A stretch of 51,936 bases of DNA from G020353115 sp964481765 (GTDB lineage: Bacteria; Bacteroidota; Bacteroidia; Bacteroidales; VadinHA17). The notes below the pieces were generated by a model. It was not told the DNA's origin and did not search any database. It worked only from the letters and a program-made list of their open reading frames with translations. Both the position numbers and the translations under genes were made by a program. Below, in pieces: positions 18,291 through 26,782 of this stretch (position 1 is its first letter; every line of letters begins with the position of its first letter). The stretch spans positions 1 through 51,936 of the forward strand of contig CAYZVJ010000005.1 of the NCBI GenBank assembly GCA_964481765.1. The letters are read 5' to 3'.

Positions 18291-18378
18291 TACAAACCTG
18301 ACGGTGATTATCGATTCTTTAAACAACCTTAAAAACGATGATAAAATTATTATTTTGTATGATCCGTATATAGGATAA
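18283..18378 (+). CDS. Possible 31-residue small protein overlapping the pseudokinase stop
   Basis: An ATG at 18283, eight bases before the end of the preceding gene, opens a 31-codon frame (MLNTNLTVIIDSLNN, then KIIILYDPYIG) ending at 18378. The composition is protein-like with alternating hydrophobic residues, and the overlap could permit translational coupling. There is no conserved motif, and a chance frame of this size is quite possible. Confidence 0.22.
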   Translation: MLNTNLTVIIDSLNNLKNDDKIIILYDPYIG

Positions 18379-18404
18379 AAAAACAATTAACCAATACTAC
18401 TGCC

Positions 18405-19307
18405 ATGAAGTTCAAGATTCTAACATTCCTGTTTATTTTAACCATCATTCATTTGTTTTCTGCATGTAAATTCAACAAATCCGGGGAAGGAGAGTTGACC
18501 GGTTTGCCGGAGGATAGCTCGACCTTTGAGACCATGAAAGAAGATCTGGAGATTCTGAACAATATACTGTTTCTCCTGCCATCTCCAGGAGAAATCGTTG
18601 AAGGTTTTTTCAATTCGGATCTCGAATACAAACAGGGACTTGTAAATTCGGTTGAGAAAAAAGACAGCTATCTCGGATCAAGGTCCCAGGCCCTGAACCT
18701 GGGGGTCTATGTTACTGACCTGGTCTATCTGGCAAAATTTGGCCTGACCGGCGAATCGGTGGATTATTTTGAGGCTGTTCGATCCCTGAGTACTCAGGTG
18801 GGGGTATCCACGGAGATCTTTGAATCCCTGATGGATAGAGCCAGAACAAATATCAGTGACCCGGATTCCATGGTCCTTATTTCCAATGAAGCCTGTAATG
18901 AAATGTTTGCTTTCCTTGAAACCAGCAAAAAGGAGAGTATTCTTGCAGTAATATCGGCAGGAGCCTATATTGAGAGCTTATACCTGGTTCTGGAAACCGA
19001 GGAAGAGTTTATGGAAGATGACCCGATATTCGCACGGATCAGTGAAATGAAGTATCCTTTCGAAAACCTGTTTTCCATGGCAAAGGTTTATGAAGATGAT
19101 GAGAATGTGGCAGGCATTATAAAATACCTGAACCTGATCAACCAGACATTTGAACAACTGGCTGTGGATGAAACTGAAACAACGGTAACGAAGAAGGACG
19201 GGAAACTGGTCATTGGGGGTGGTGCCGAATTCAACCTTACCGCTGAAAATTTTATGGAAATGAAATCTGCAATCCGTTCCATCAGAGCAGAAATCACCAC
19301 TATTTAA
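18405..19307 (+). CDS. Putative lipoprotein, mostly helical, unknown function
   Basis: 300 residues. The N terminus is a lipoprotein signal: Lys-rich start, hydrophobic stretch, then lipobox LFSAC with Cys at about residue 21. The mature protein is acidic and appears almost entirely alpha-helical (QALNLGVYVTDLVYLAKFG, NLFSMAKVYEDDENVAGIIK). I do not recognise a named domain. It is followed closely by two other exported proteins, and the trio lies at the end of the signalling island, so it may be part of the sensed or regulated envelope function (inference only). Confidence 0.7.
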   Translation: MKFKILTFLFILTIIHLFSACKFNKSGEGELTGLPEDSSTFETMKEDLEILNNILFLLPSPGEIVEGFFNSDLEYKQGLVNSVEKKDSYLGSRSQALNLGVYVTDLVYLAKFGLTGESVDYFEAVRSLSTQVGVSTEIFESLMDRARTNISDPDSMVLISNEACNEMFAFLETSKKESILAVISAGAYIESLYLVLETEEEFMEDDPIFARISEMKYPFENLFSMAKVYEDDENVAGIIKYLNLINQTFEQLAVDETETTVTKKDGKLVIGGGAEFNLTAENFMEMKSAIRSIRAEITTI

Positions 19308-19326
19308 TACTTAAATCCATGTGATC

Positions 19327-19791
19327 ATGAAATATATCAGGAAAATACAAGTATCCCTGTTACTGGTTCTGGCTCTGCCGGTTCTGGGTTATGGCCAGTT
19401 TTGTGGCGATTTCCAGAAGGTCGGCGATTGCAGGAAGGATCTTGTCCCTTCTTACAGATATTACAACCAATCAAGAGGTGATATGATTGGCGTTGGATAT
19501 ACCATAAAGTACAACGTTGTATTTTATGGGGATAGAGACTATATCATTTCGTTTTGTACAATCAAGAACTTTTACCCGGTACATTTCAAACTGGTCGATG
19601 AAATTTCTGAGGAGGTACTGTATGATAATGAGGAGGATGATTATACGGAGTCGATTGGGTTTGGTGTAGAAAAGACCAAACTGATCCTGATCGAGGTCGA
19701 AGTGCTTGCACGTAAAGCCAGTGACAAGGAAATTGAAGAACAGTACCCCTGCCTTGGAATGTTAATCCAGTTTAAGGAGGATAAACTATAA
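19327..19791 (+). CDS. Small exported protein, four-Cys family (copy 1)
   Basis: 154 residues with a clear signal peptide ending about VLGYGQ. The mature part has four spaced Cys (FCGDF, GDCRKD, SFCTIKNF, YPCLGM), which could form two disulphides in the periplasm, and a conserved centre VGYTIKYNVVFYG / NFYPVHFKL. The ATG at 19327 is chosen over a GTG at 19321 because it is followed directly by the signal peptide. A close paralogue is encoded at 25409-25873. I do not recognise the family; the beta-rich pattern suggests a small ligand-binding or adhesion domain (inference). Confidence 0.75.
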   Translation: MKYIRKIQVSLLLVLALPVLGYGQFCGDFQKVGDCRKDLVPSYRYYNQSRGDMIGVGYTIKYNVVFYGDRDYIISFCTIKNFYPVHFKLVDEISEEVLYDNEEDDYTESIGFGVEKTKLILIEVEVLARKASDKEIEEQYPCLGMLIQFKEDKL

Positions 19792-19835
19792 ATTCCCGGT
19801 TTACTGAATTTAGCAATTTCTTTTATAATCATTTA

Positions 19836-20474
19836 ATGAAAAACAGAATTGGTAACATACTCTTAGCTTTTGCAATAATACTCTCAAATTGCAATTCTAA
19901 TCAAAAATGCCAACTTTATCATGATGAAGTTGTCAATGAAATATTTACAGAAATAGAAATCGAAGCACTCTGTAAAATAACTGCATACTTTGATTCTTTT
20001 ATTTTGAATACCACCAACTCCGGTAATCTTGATTCGGCTTATCATTGTTACTGTGAGAACCTGAAATATTCACAATCATACGAAGAACTCTATACTAAAC
20101 TATTGATAAATGAAGTTGAAAAGGAACAGCTTCTGTGCACCTTAAAGGAAGATGGAATTTTTGATCATCTTTTTAAATATGAGTACGATTGTTCAATTGA
20201 ACTCAGGGACACTGTTGCAGTATTATTAGTACCTAATCAATCCGGGAAATATATGACATTAGTAAACAACCTGGCAAGTGAATCGGAGTTTTTCGCGGAG
20301 TTAAAAAAGAGCTTTGAAAAAATTGGTGGACCTATAGAATTTATTGCCACGGTTCTGCCTAATGGGCATAATGTGCTTGATTTTAATGATGAAAAGATCA
20401 GGTTATTAACTGCCATTAATATCATATCACTGGATGCTCCGGAAAGGTTCAGCACACAACAACGGATTAACTGA
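19836..20474 (+). CDS. Putative lipoprotein of unknown function
   Basis: 212 residues. The N terminus (MKNRIGNILLAFAIILSNC) fits a lipoprotein signal with Cys at residue 19 as the probable lipidation site. The mature protein contains several Cys (YHCYCENLKYS) and no motif that I recognise. It ends just before a pair of REP-like palindromes that separate it from the convergent kinase gene. Base composition is slightly more A+T rich than that of the kinases upstream. Confidence 0.6.
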   Translation: MKNRIGNILLAFAIILSNCNSNQKCQLYHDEVVNEIFTEIEIEALCKITAYFDSFILNTTNSGNLDSAYHCYCENLKYSQSYEELYTKLLINEVEKEQLLCTLKEDGIFDHLFKYEYDCSIELRDTVAVLLVPNQSGKYMTLVNNLASESEFFAELKKSFEKIGGPIEFIATVLPNGHNVLDFNDEKIRLLTAINIISLDAPERFSTQQRIN

Positions 20475-20476
20475 AT

Positions 20477-20536
20477 AAATAGGGACAGCTACCTTTAATA
20501 ATAAATAGGGAAATAAATAGGGACAGCTACCAATTT
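20477..20536. repeat. Two REP-like palindromes between convergent genes
   Basis: The sequence AATAGGGACAGCTACC occurs at 20478-20493 and again at 20516-20531, joined by a partial copy AAATAGGG. The same element appears at 51503-51518 with 10-bp perfect arms, and in diverged forms at 37927, 40078, 43216 and 44361. These are in gene ends or intergenic DNA only. The second copy is followed by a T-rich run (AATTTAATTTTTT), so it may also help end transcription. Confidence 0.75.
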
Positions 20537-20542
20537 AATTTT

Positions 20543-22369
20543 TTATGGTTTATGGGGGTATCCATTATCAATTGCTTCATGGTCCCGGGATCCCGTTTCC
20601 GGCTTCATGTTTGCCGGTAAAGTAAACCGGAAAGTGCTTCCTTTGCCTTCTATCGATTCAGCCTGAATTTTTCCACCATGCTTTTCAACGAAATCCTTGC
20701 AGATGATCAATCCTAGTCCGGCACTGGGTTCCTCTTCAGTACCTTTACGACCCACAGGTTCGTTAATTTGAAATAACTTACCCAGTAATTCCTCACTCAT
20801 ACCTATACCGGTATCTGTTATTGATATTTCAATAAAGTTATCCTGAATAACTTTTGCTGATATAGATATTTTTCCACCCTGGAATGAAAACTTCACCGCA
20901 TTGTTAAGCAGGTTTCTCAAAGTAGATTCAAGCATGACCTTATCCACCTTCACGATAAGATTTTCAGGTACCTGCAATTGGATCTCCTGATTTTTCTGGT
21001 AAGCCAGATTGGATAGCCCCTCAGTGCTTTTTTTAACAACATCAATAAGTGGTATTGTTTCCGGTTTAAATTCAGTCAATCCACGTTGCATTCTTGACCA
21101 TTCGAGAAGATTAACAATCAGATGATAGAGGTTAGTTGCAGAATTTTTTAAGGAATAGGCTATTTCCTGAATCTCATCCTGCTCCATAACAGGCAATTTC
21201 TCTGCAAGAATCTTGGTGAAGCCAAGAAAGGAGTTGAAGGGGCTTGTCAAATCATGTGCAATGATCGAGAAGAATTTATCTTTTTCTGCATTTAGTTTAA
21301 TAAGTTCCTCATTTTTAAGTTTGATTTCTACCGCTGCCTGCTTACGTTGCAAAAGCGCATTTAAAATGGGGGCAACACTCCTTGATATGGTTTCTATAGT
21401 CCGGAGGTCTGCATCCGTGTAATCCTTTCCCTTGTTGGCCACCTGAAAGAGACCGATAGGCTCACCCTGGAAAAGAATCGGAGCGGAGATGTGCCTGTTA
21501 ATATTAACATGGCCTTCGGGTATCCTGGTTGACGGTTTGTTCGAGAAGATGATTTTCTTTTCCCGAAGTGCCTTTGCCCAAGTGCTGTTCCCCCATGTTT
21601 CCCTTGGAAATCGTATCGATTTTCCGGAAACCTCGCACTCGTTCCAGACTTGACGTGTCATTGTGGGTATAACGCTCGCCCCTTCTTCATCAATGTATCC
21701 AAAGACCCCGAACGGACTATGCATGACTTCCAGTATGATCTTCAACATCTCGTTGAACATCTCGTCATCGGAAACCGTGAGAAAGACCTCAGCAACACGT
21801 ACCTGAATGGCCAGTGCCTCAAGAGACATCTTGAGTTCGGTGTTGTCAACTGCGGTTACAAGGCATTGTTCCTCATTTTCAGTAATAATGCCGGAAAGGT
21901 AAACATACGTTGGCGAGTTCCCATCCGATCTCAGCGCCACCTCACAGGTTTCTTTGACCTTGCTGTTAAATACTTTCCGGAGAAAGAGGTTGAAGTTTTG
22001 TCTTGTATCGTCGGAAACAAATGAGCCAAAACGGCTGTTTTTCAGGCGTTCTCTCTCCTTACCAAGTAATTGCGATCCGCTAAGGTTTAGCTTATTGATT
22101 TTACCTTCTTTGGAAAGTGTAAAATAACCCGCTGGTGCAAAGTCATATAACTCAATATATTTTTCAGCAGCATCCTGTGCAGCGGATCTTGCCATTATAA
22201 GTTCATCATTCTGCAATTCCAACTCTATCTGGTGCACCTCAAGCTCGTGGATGAGTTTCAGAGTTTCGGCTTCAGAATGCTGCGAACCAGGTTTCAGTTG
22301 TTTCTTTTCCAGCAACTCTTCTGCTTTTTTGCGGAGAGGGAGTTTTTGTGATTTGTCATCTTTTTTCAT
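20543..22369 (-). CDS. PAS-GAF sensor histidine kinase
   Basis: 608 residues from the ATG at 22369; an upstream in-frame ATG at 22438 adds 23 residues that look non-coding. A basic coil and LIHELEVHQIELELQN come first, typical of the kinase found next to CheB-CheR fusions in Bacteroidota. Then a PAS domain (about 65-180), a GAF domain (about 190-345; ISAPILFQGEPIGLFQVANK), HisKA with H372 in SIIAHDLTSPFN, and an intact HATPase (NLLNNAVKFS, ITDTGIGM, SAGLGLIICKDF). There is no receiver and no membrane segment. It follows the CheB-CheR-PAS gene by 87 bases on the same strand, so they are probably one transcription unit. Confidence 0.92.
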   Translation of the reverse strand: MKKDDKSQKLPLRKKAEELLEKKQLKPGSQHSEAETLKLIHELEVHQIELELQNDELIMARSAAQDAAEKYIELYDFAPAGYFTLSKEGKINKLNLSGSQLLGKERERLKNSRFGSFVSDDTRQNFNLFLRKVFNSKVKETCEVALRSDGNSPTYVYLSGIITENEEQCLVTAVDNTELKMSLEALAIQVRVAEVFLTVSDDEMFNEMLKIILEVMHSPFGVFGYIDEEGASVIPTMTRQVWNECEVSGKSIRFPRETWGNSTWAKALREKKIIFSNKPSTRIPEGHVNINRHISAPILFQGEPIGLFQVANKGKDYTDADLRTIETISRSVAPILNALLQRKQAAVEIKLKNEELIKLNAEKDKFFSIIAHDLTSPFNSFLGFTKILAEKLPVMEQDEIQEIAYSLKNSATNLYHLIVNLLEWSRMQRGLTEFKPETIPLIDVVKKSTEGLSNLAYQKNQEIQLQVPENLIVKVDKVMLESTLRNLLNNAVKFSFQGGKISISAKVIQDNFIEISITDTGIGMSEELLGKLFQINEPVGRKGTEEEPSAGLGLIICKDFVEKHGGKIQAESIEGKGSTFRFTLPANMKPETGSRDHEAIDNGYPHKP

Positions 22370-22456
22370 GGTAAGAAAATTAAATTTTACCAAATGATTT
22401 ATCCCGCCAGGGATAAAATGCCCATTGCCTGTTACCAAATGCCTGGTGCCTGGCGC

Positions 22457-25063
22457 CTAATGTCGTTTCCTGAGTGCCTCATTTGCATTTCTCAGTTCTA
22501 TTTCAAGCTTTTTGGCAACCGTTATATTGGCAAATGTAATAACCAGTCCGTCGATATGGTCGTCGATTGTGCGGTAAGGCATAATCCTAACATTAAACCA
22601 CCTTTCGTCGTTTGTTGCAATTACAGTTTCGACAGATACCAGGGTTTTCAATACCTGCCTGGCATGGTTTTCCATTTCGGGGTACCGCAAATCGGTAACA
22701 AGGTCGGTAAAAGGTCTTCCGATATCTGTATCGCGAAGTTTAAATATTTTGGTTACGTAATCGGTGAACCTGCGAATGTTTAACTCCCTATCGAGGAAAA
22801 GTGTAGCAATCTCGGTACTGTTGAGCAGGTTTTTCATATCGTCGCCTGCACGTATATAATCATTTACCTTGCTTTGAAGTTCGATATTAACAGTTTGCAG
22901 TTCTTCGTTAAGGCTCTGCATCTCTTCCTTAGAGGTAGTGAGTTCCTCGTTGGTCGATTGTAGTTCTTCGTTGGTTGATTGCAGCTCCTCATTAGTCGAT
23001 TTCAGCTCTTCCTGCGATGTTTGCATCTCTTCGCGGGTGCTTTGCAGATCTTCATAACTTCGTTGCAGTTCGGCCTCCAAATGCTTCAGTCTTCCGGTTG
23101 AACTTTGTTTTCCAGGTTTCGGATTCCTGATATCTTGTTCAATAACAGCGTTCACATCAGAAAATACAACCATTATCATACCTCTTACCGAATCAGGGCT
23201 TTCGATTCGTTGAACGGTAACATCAACAAAATGAGTACCACCGTTAGTCCCTGCTTTAATATTGTGTACGATCACTGCATCAAAGTTTTTCATTGCTTTG
23301 CGGAAGGCGCCCGGCAGCACCTGGCGTAATCCTTCGCGCGCCATGGCATGAATGTTCCAGTTTGCTTTTCCGGCAGCAGGTTCAAGGTATTTCCCTGTAC
23401 GGCCAGTGATGTAAAGTATGTCGCCTTTTTCGTTTACCAGCACACCGGCAGGGGCAAAACGTTGAAGAAAAATCTGATCGGCAATGGTCTGGATATTTTC
23501 AATAACTTTCGGTTGTATCCTTTTTTCAGCTGCCAGTTCATTCTTGTGGTGATAGGAGCCTGGGAAATCGATGAGTTCAGGTGCCCAAACCGATGGGGTG
23601 CGTTTAAAAATCTTAAGTTTGGTATCAAACTCTTTAAACCCTTCTTTATTGATTCCAATGGTTTCGGCAGTGCCAAGCAACAGAATTCCACCTGTATTCA
23701 GGCTATATTTGAACAGCTCAATAAGTGTATTCTGCAATTCGTGCTCCATGTATATCATCATATTGCGGCACGAAAGAATGTCGAGTTTGGTAAAGGGCGG
23801 ATCTTTGATAATATTCTGAGGCGCAAACACTACCATTTCGCGTATAGCGGTATTCACCCGGTAACCACCAGCTTCAACTGTAAAAAAACGGTTTATGCGA
23901 TCAGGAGACACATCGGCAGTAATGTTTTTAGAGAAAACCCCTTTGCGAGCTTTCTCAATGGCATCATTATCGAGATCGGTAGCGAATATCTGCAAGGTCA
24001 AGCTATTGTGCTTCTCGGATTTTTCAAGTGCTTCTTTAAAAATAATGGCTAATGAGTAGGCTTCTTCCCCGGTCGAGCAGCCCGGCACCCAGGCTCGCAG
24101 CACATGCCTGTCCGGCAATTCGTTAAACAGATCAGGAAGAATATTTTCTTTGAGTTGTTCCCACACGGCAGTATCTCGGAAAAAGCTGGTAACGCCAATC
24201 AGCAGTTCTTTGAAAAGGATCTCAACCTCTTGAGGATTCTCCTGTAATAATCGGAGATAGTTGTTTATTTTGTCTATCTGGTGAACACCTTTTCTCCTTT
24301 CGATCCGGCGAAACAAGGTATTTTTCTTATACAAAGAAAAGTCGTGACCTGATTGTTCACGGAGCAGGATAATAATTTTTTCAAGGTTGCTTTTAATTTT
24401 GACCTCTATTTCCGGATCTGCTTTAATTTCCGGAATAAATTTTAGATAAGCGATCAGTTTAGCGGGCAATTCCTCAGCGGGCGCCACAATATCTGCAATT
24501 ACGGCTTCGATGGCGCTGAGTGGCATGCTATCAAATTTGGCAGTGGAAGGATCCTGCACCAGCACTACGCCGTTTTTTTCTTTAATGGATTTCAGTCCAA
24601 GGCTGCCATCGGAGCCCATACCGGAAAGGATAATACCAATGCTGTTTTCCTGCCTGTCGTTGGCCAATGAGCGGAAGAAGATATCAACAGGTAAACGAAG
24701 GCCGCGCGATTCAACAGGATCGAACAGATGCAGTACCCCATCCAGGATTGACAGACTTTTATTTGGTGGTATTACATATACATAGTCTGGCTTTACTGTA
24801 AGCCGGTCGGTTACCTGCAACACCTTCATTGGGGTAGTTCGCTGCAAAAGCTCGGGCATAATACCAACATGAGTTGGGTCAAGGTGTTGGATAACCACGA
24901 ATGCCATACCGGTGGATTCAGGCATGTTACTAAAAAACTGCTCCAAAGCTGCCAGTCCGCCTGCTGAGGCGCCAATACCTACTATGGGAAATTGGGTTAT
25001 ACCGGTCTTTGAAGGAGATTTTCGCTTGGTTTGTATTGATGGTTTTGCCTTTTTGATTGTCAT
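22457..25063 (-). CDS. CheB-CheR-PAS fusion protein
   Basis: 868 residues. Residues about 25-205 are a CheB methylesterase domain with the catalytic triad visible: S33 in GASAGG, H60 in IQHLDP, D152 in GMGSDG; the usual CheB receiver is absent. A CheR methyltransferase follows (about 215-480; TSFFRDTAVW, VPGCSTGEEAYSLA for AdoMet binding, LSCRNMMIYM). Then a PAS-like region, a long coiled coil made of repeated STNEELQ units (about 665-735), and a final PAS (about 740-850) ending in LEIELRNANEALRKRH. Longer members of this group continue into a histidine kinase; here the kinase is the next gene. No che receptor or CheA is in the window, so a role in signalling other than chemotaxis is likely. 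Confidence 0.93.
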   Translation of the reverse strand: MTIKKAKPSIQTKRKSPSKTGITQFPIVGIGASAGGLAALEQFFSNMPESTGMAFVVIQHLDPTHVGIMPELLQRTTPMKVLQVTDRLTVKPDYVYVIPPNKSLSILDGVLHLFDPVESRGLRLPVDIFFRSLANDRQENSIGIILSGMGSDGSLGLKSIKEKNGVVLVQDPSTAKFDSMPLSAIEAVIADIVAPAEELPAKLIAYLKFIPEIKADPEIEVKIKSNLEKIIILLREQSGHDFSLYKKNTLFRRIERRKGVHQIDKINNYLRLLQENPQEVEILFKELLIGVTSFFRDTAVWEQLKENILPDLFNELPDRHVLRAWVPGCSTGEEAYSLAIIFKEALEKSEKHNSLTLQIFATDLDNDAIEKARKGVFSKNITADVSPDRINRFFTVEAGGYRVNTAIREMVVFAPQNIIKDPPFTKLDILSCRNMMIYMEHELQNTLIELFKYSLNTGGILLLGTAETIGINKEGFKEFDTKLKIFKRTPSVWAPELIDFPGSYHHKNELAAEKRIQPKVIENIQTIADQIFLQRFAPAGVLVNEKGDILYITGRTGKYLEPAAGKANWNIHAMAREGLRQVLPGAFRKAMKNFDAVIVHNIKAGTNGGTHFVDVTVQRIESPDSVRGMIMVVFSDVNAVIEQDIRNPKPGKQSSTGRLKHLEAELQRSYEDLQSTREEMQTSQEELKSTNEELQSTNEELQSTNEELTTSKEEMQSLNEELQTVNIELQSKVNDYIRAGDDMKNLLNSTEIATLFLDRELNIRRFTDYVTKIFKLRDTDIGRPFTDLVTDLRYPEMENHARQVLKTLVSVETVIATNDERWFNVRIMPYRTIDDHIDGLVITFANITVAKKLEIELRNANEALRKRH

Positions 25064-25087
25064 TGGAAAAACGCTGGAGGTATTTTA

Positions 25088-25095
25088 CAAATATA
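25088..25095 (-). promoter_or_regulatory. Possible -7 box TATATTTG for the CheB-CheR operon
   Basis: On the minus strand the sequence reads TATATTTG, an exact match to the Bacteroidota -7 consensus TAnnTTTG, 24 bases upstream of the ATG. A TTG lies 14 bases further upstream, closer than the usual spacing, so the -33 element is uncertain. Confidence 0.45.
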
Positions 25096-25337
25096 CGTTA
25101 ATTATCAGGCAATTGGAAATAAAATACAGTTAATTAACTCAAGTTGAACCGAAGGTACTCCTTTGGAGCTACGTATTAAGAATAGGTTGATATTTTACTT
25201 ATTAAAGCGTTTTTCAACTGGAGAGCGCAAACGGTCCGCCGGCTGGCAGATCGTTCTACAAAAGCATTTTCAAAATATATTCATTTAAAGAAGAAAAAAA
25301 AGCCGGAGATCAACAATGATTAACCGAATAATAAACA

Positions 25338-25345
25338 TAAATTTG
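25338..25345 (+). promoter_or_regulatory. Possible -7 box TAAATTTG for the exported protein
   Basis: TAAATTTG matches TAnnTTTG and lies 63 bases before the ATG at 25409. No TTG is seen at the -33 distance, so this rests on one box only. Confidence 0.35.
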
Positions 25346-25408
25346 TAATAATGCAAAGCCTGCATCAGAACAGAAATCACAACCGTCTAATACCTAATTC
25401 GCCGGATC

Positions 25409-25873
25409 ATGACACATCGTAAGAATATTACCCTATCCCTGGTTTTGTTACTCTCTTTTTCTGTTTTGGGATTCGGACAGTTTTGTGCCGACTTCCATAA
25501 AACAGGTGACTGCAGAAAGGATTTAATACCAAATTTTAGGTGTTATAGCCAATCCCGAAGTGATCTGATCAAAGTTGGATTTACCATAAAATATGATATT
25601 GTGTTTTATGGTGAACAGGAATACATGGTCTCATTCTGTACCATGAAGAATTTTTACCCGGTGCATTTTAAACTAATCGACGGAATGACCGAGGAGGCTT
25701 TTTATGATAATAAGGAGGATGATTACCTGGAATCGATTGGGTTTGCAGTGGAAAAAACACGACGGATCCTGGTCGAGGTTGAGATTCTGGCACACCAGGC
25801 AAGCGACGAGGAAATTGAAGAGTATTACCCCTGTATTGGCATGTTTATCCAGTTCAGGGAATATAAAGAATAA
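25409..25873 (+). CDS. Small exported protein, four-Cys family (copy 2)
   Basis: 154 residues; a paralogue of the product of 19327-19791 along its whole length. Shared landmarks: signal peptide ending about VLGFGQ, FCADF, GDCRKDLIP, VGFTIKYDIVFYG, SFCTMKNFYPVHFKL, DDYLESIGF, YYPCIGMFIQF. All four Cys are conserved. This copy is alone, downstream of a divergent signalling operon, with its own possible promoter. Function unknown; exported to the periplasm or cell surface. Confidence 0.75.
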   Translation: MTHRKNITLSLVLLLSFSVLGFGQFCADFHKTGDCRKDLIPNFRCYSQSRSDLIKVGFTIKYDIVFYGEQEYMVSFCTMKNFYPVHFKLIDGMTEEAFYDNKEDDYLESIGFAVEKTRRILVEVEILAHQASDEEIEEYYPCIGMFIQFREYKE

Positions 25874-26056
25874 ATCCCCGCATCGAATAATCCTGTTTAT
25901 TCACCGTGTGACTCCAGGGGACCGCCCAGGTTTATCCGGTGATTTTTTTCAGACAACAATGTAGAGGGCTTGAGTTCGTCTGACAAATAGTTGGTTTTTA
26001 GTTCGTGAATTTGAAAATCGTGACACGGATTAACGAATAAAAGATTCTAATTTCTG

Positions 26057-26111
26057 GAAACAGAAACCAACTACACGTAATTCATTCGTGCATTCGTGGT
26101 TCCTGTTTTTC
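26057..26111. repeat. Left copy of a 55-bp direct repeat
   Basis: Starts GAAACAGAAACCAACTACAC and ends GTGGTTCCTGTTTTTC. It matches 29287-29341 at 53 of 55 positions. The two copies bracket the His-rich protein gene and the TonB-dependent receptor gene. Confidence 0.85.
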
Positions 26112-26183
26112 TTTTTATGGAAAAGATCTCCAGATCAGTTGAAAATACCTGTACACTGGTGAGTAACAGTCAAAAGAAAAAAA

Positions 26184-26214
26184 TTGTACGTTGTTATACA
26201 AATGTTTAATTTTG
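26184..26214 (+). promoter_or_regulatory. Possible promoter of the His-rich protein/TonB receptor unit
   Basis: TAATTTTG at 26207-26214 fits TAnnTTTG, with TTG at 26184-26186 about 20 bases upstream, close to the expected -33 spacing. If correct, transcription starts near 26220 and only ATG codons from 26232 onward are usable. Confidence 0.5.
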
Positions 26215-26231
26215 TTCTACGTTTCCGGAAA

Positions 26232-26615
26232 ATGAATTTTATGAATCGTAGCCGGCAAATAAGAAAATATTTAATTGTAGTTATAATAATACCTGCATTA
26301 GTTTGTCTTATTATTAATTCATCTTCAAACGGGCATTATCATAAACTAAAAAATGGTATTACAATATATCATGCGCATCCCTATGATAAACAACATGATA
26401 ATAATTCTCCTGAGAAATCCCATCATCATACAAATCTTGAATTCTTTTTTTTAGGATTGATTACTAATTCTGTCTTTTTATTCTCCATTGGATTGGTTTT
26501 TAGTCCATCCAGAACACATTTTGAAAATATTTATATCTTTTCAAATTGGATAATTCCAGAAAAGGATTATTACCCTTTATTTAATAAACGTGCCCCCCCA
26601 TCATTTTCTCTTTAA
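26232..26615 (+). CDS. Small His-rich membrane protein linked to a TonB receptor
   Basis: 127 residues from the ATG at 26232 (an ATG at 26241 is equally possible). Basic N terminus, membrane segment (about 12-30), then a His-rich loop GHYHKLKNGITIYHAHPYDK / KSHHHTNLEF, a second membrane segment (about 75-95), and the ending NKRAPPSFSL. Proteins with this His-rich loop and an R-A-P-P tail are often found directly before TonB-dependent receptors in Bacteroidota, which suggests a role in metal uptake or sensing. The metal-binding idea rests on the His clusters and on the neighbour. The metal cannot be named from the sequence. Confidence 0.65.
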   Translation: MNFMNRSRQIRKYLIVVIIIPALVCLIINSSSNGHYHKLKNGITIYHAHPYDKQHDNNSPEKSHHHTNLEFFFLGLITNSVFLFSIGLVFSPSRTHFENIYIFSNWIIPEKDYYPLFNKRAPPSFSL

Positions 26616-26782
26616 CATTCCGGAAAGATTTTAGTCTGTTCGAAAATTGATCGTCAATTTTTTTCTTGTTTTGACTGATTAGCTCTAAATACATTTTAAA
26701 AGTGTAATTAAGGTTTATCCTTCTGTAGAGAGTAATAACAGGGAAAGGATAGGTTTAATAAATAAATGAAAGCGTATAGAGA

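Larger units (their letters stand above)
25064..25408. other. Divergent intergenic region, 345 bases
   Basis: Separates the CheB-CheR gene (minus) from the exported protein (plus). It holds a -7-type box for each direction (25088-25095 on the minus strand, 25338-25345 on the plus strand). The middle part shows no open frame, repeat or hairpin that I can support. Confidence 0.5.
25874..26231. other. Intergenic region with a 55-bp repeat
   Basis: Holds one copy of the 55-bp direct repeat (26057-26111), whose partner is at 29287-29341, and the possible promoter at 26207. A short similarity (ACGAATTAAC-like with nearby AATA) upstream of each copy suggests that the original repeat was longer. No convincing gene. 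Confidence 0.6.

Noticed and set aside
22910..23060. Tandem DNA repeat
   Set aside because: It encodes the coiled coil of the CheB-CheR protein (repeated STNEELQ units) and is coding in frame.
23348..24052. Plus-strand 234-codon frame opposite the CheR domain
   Set aside because: The minus-strand gene has complete catalytic motifs across the same bases; the opposite frame has none.
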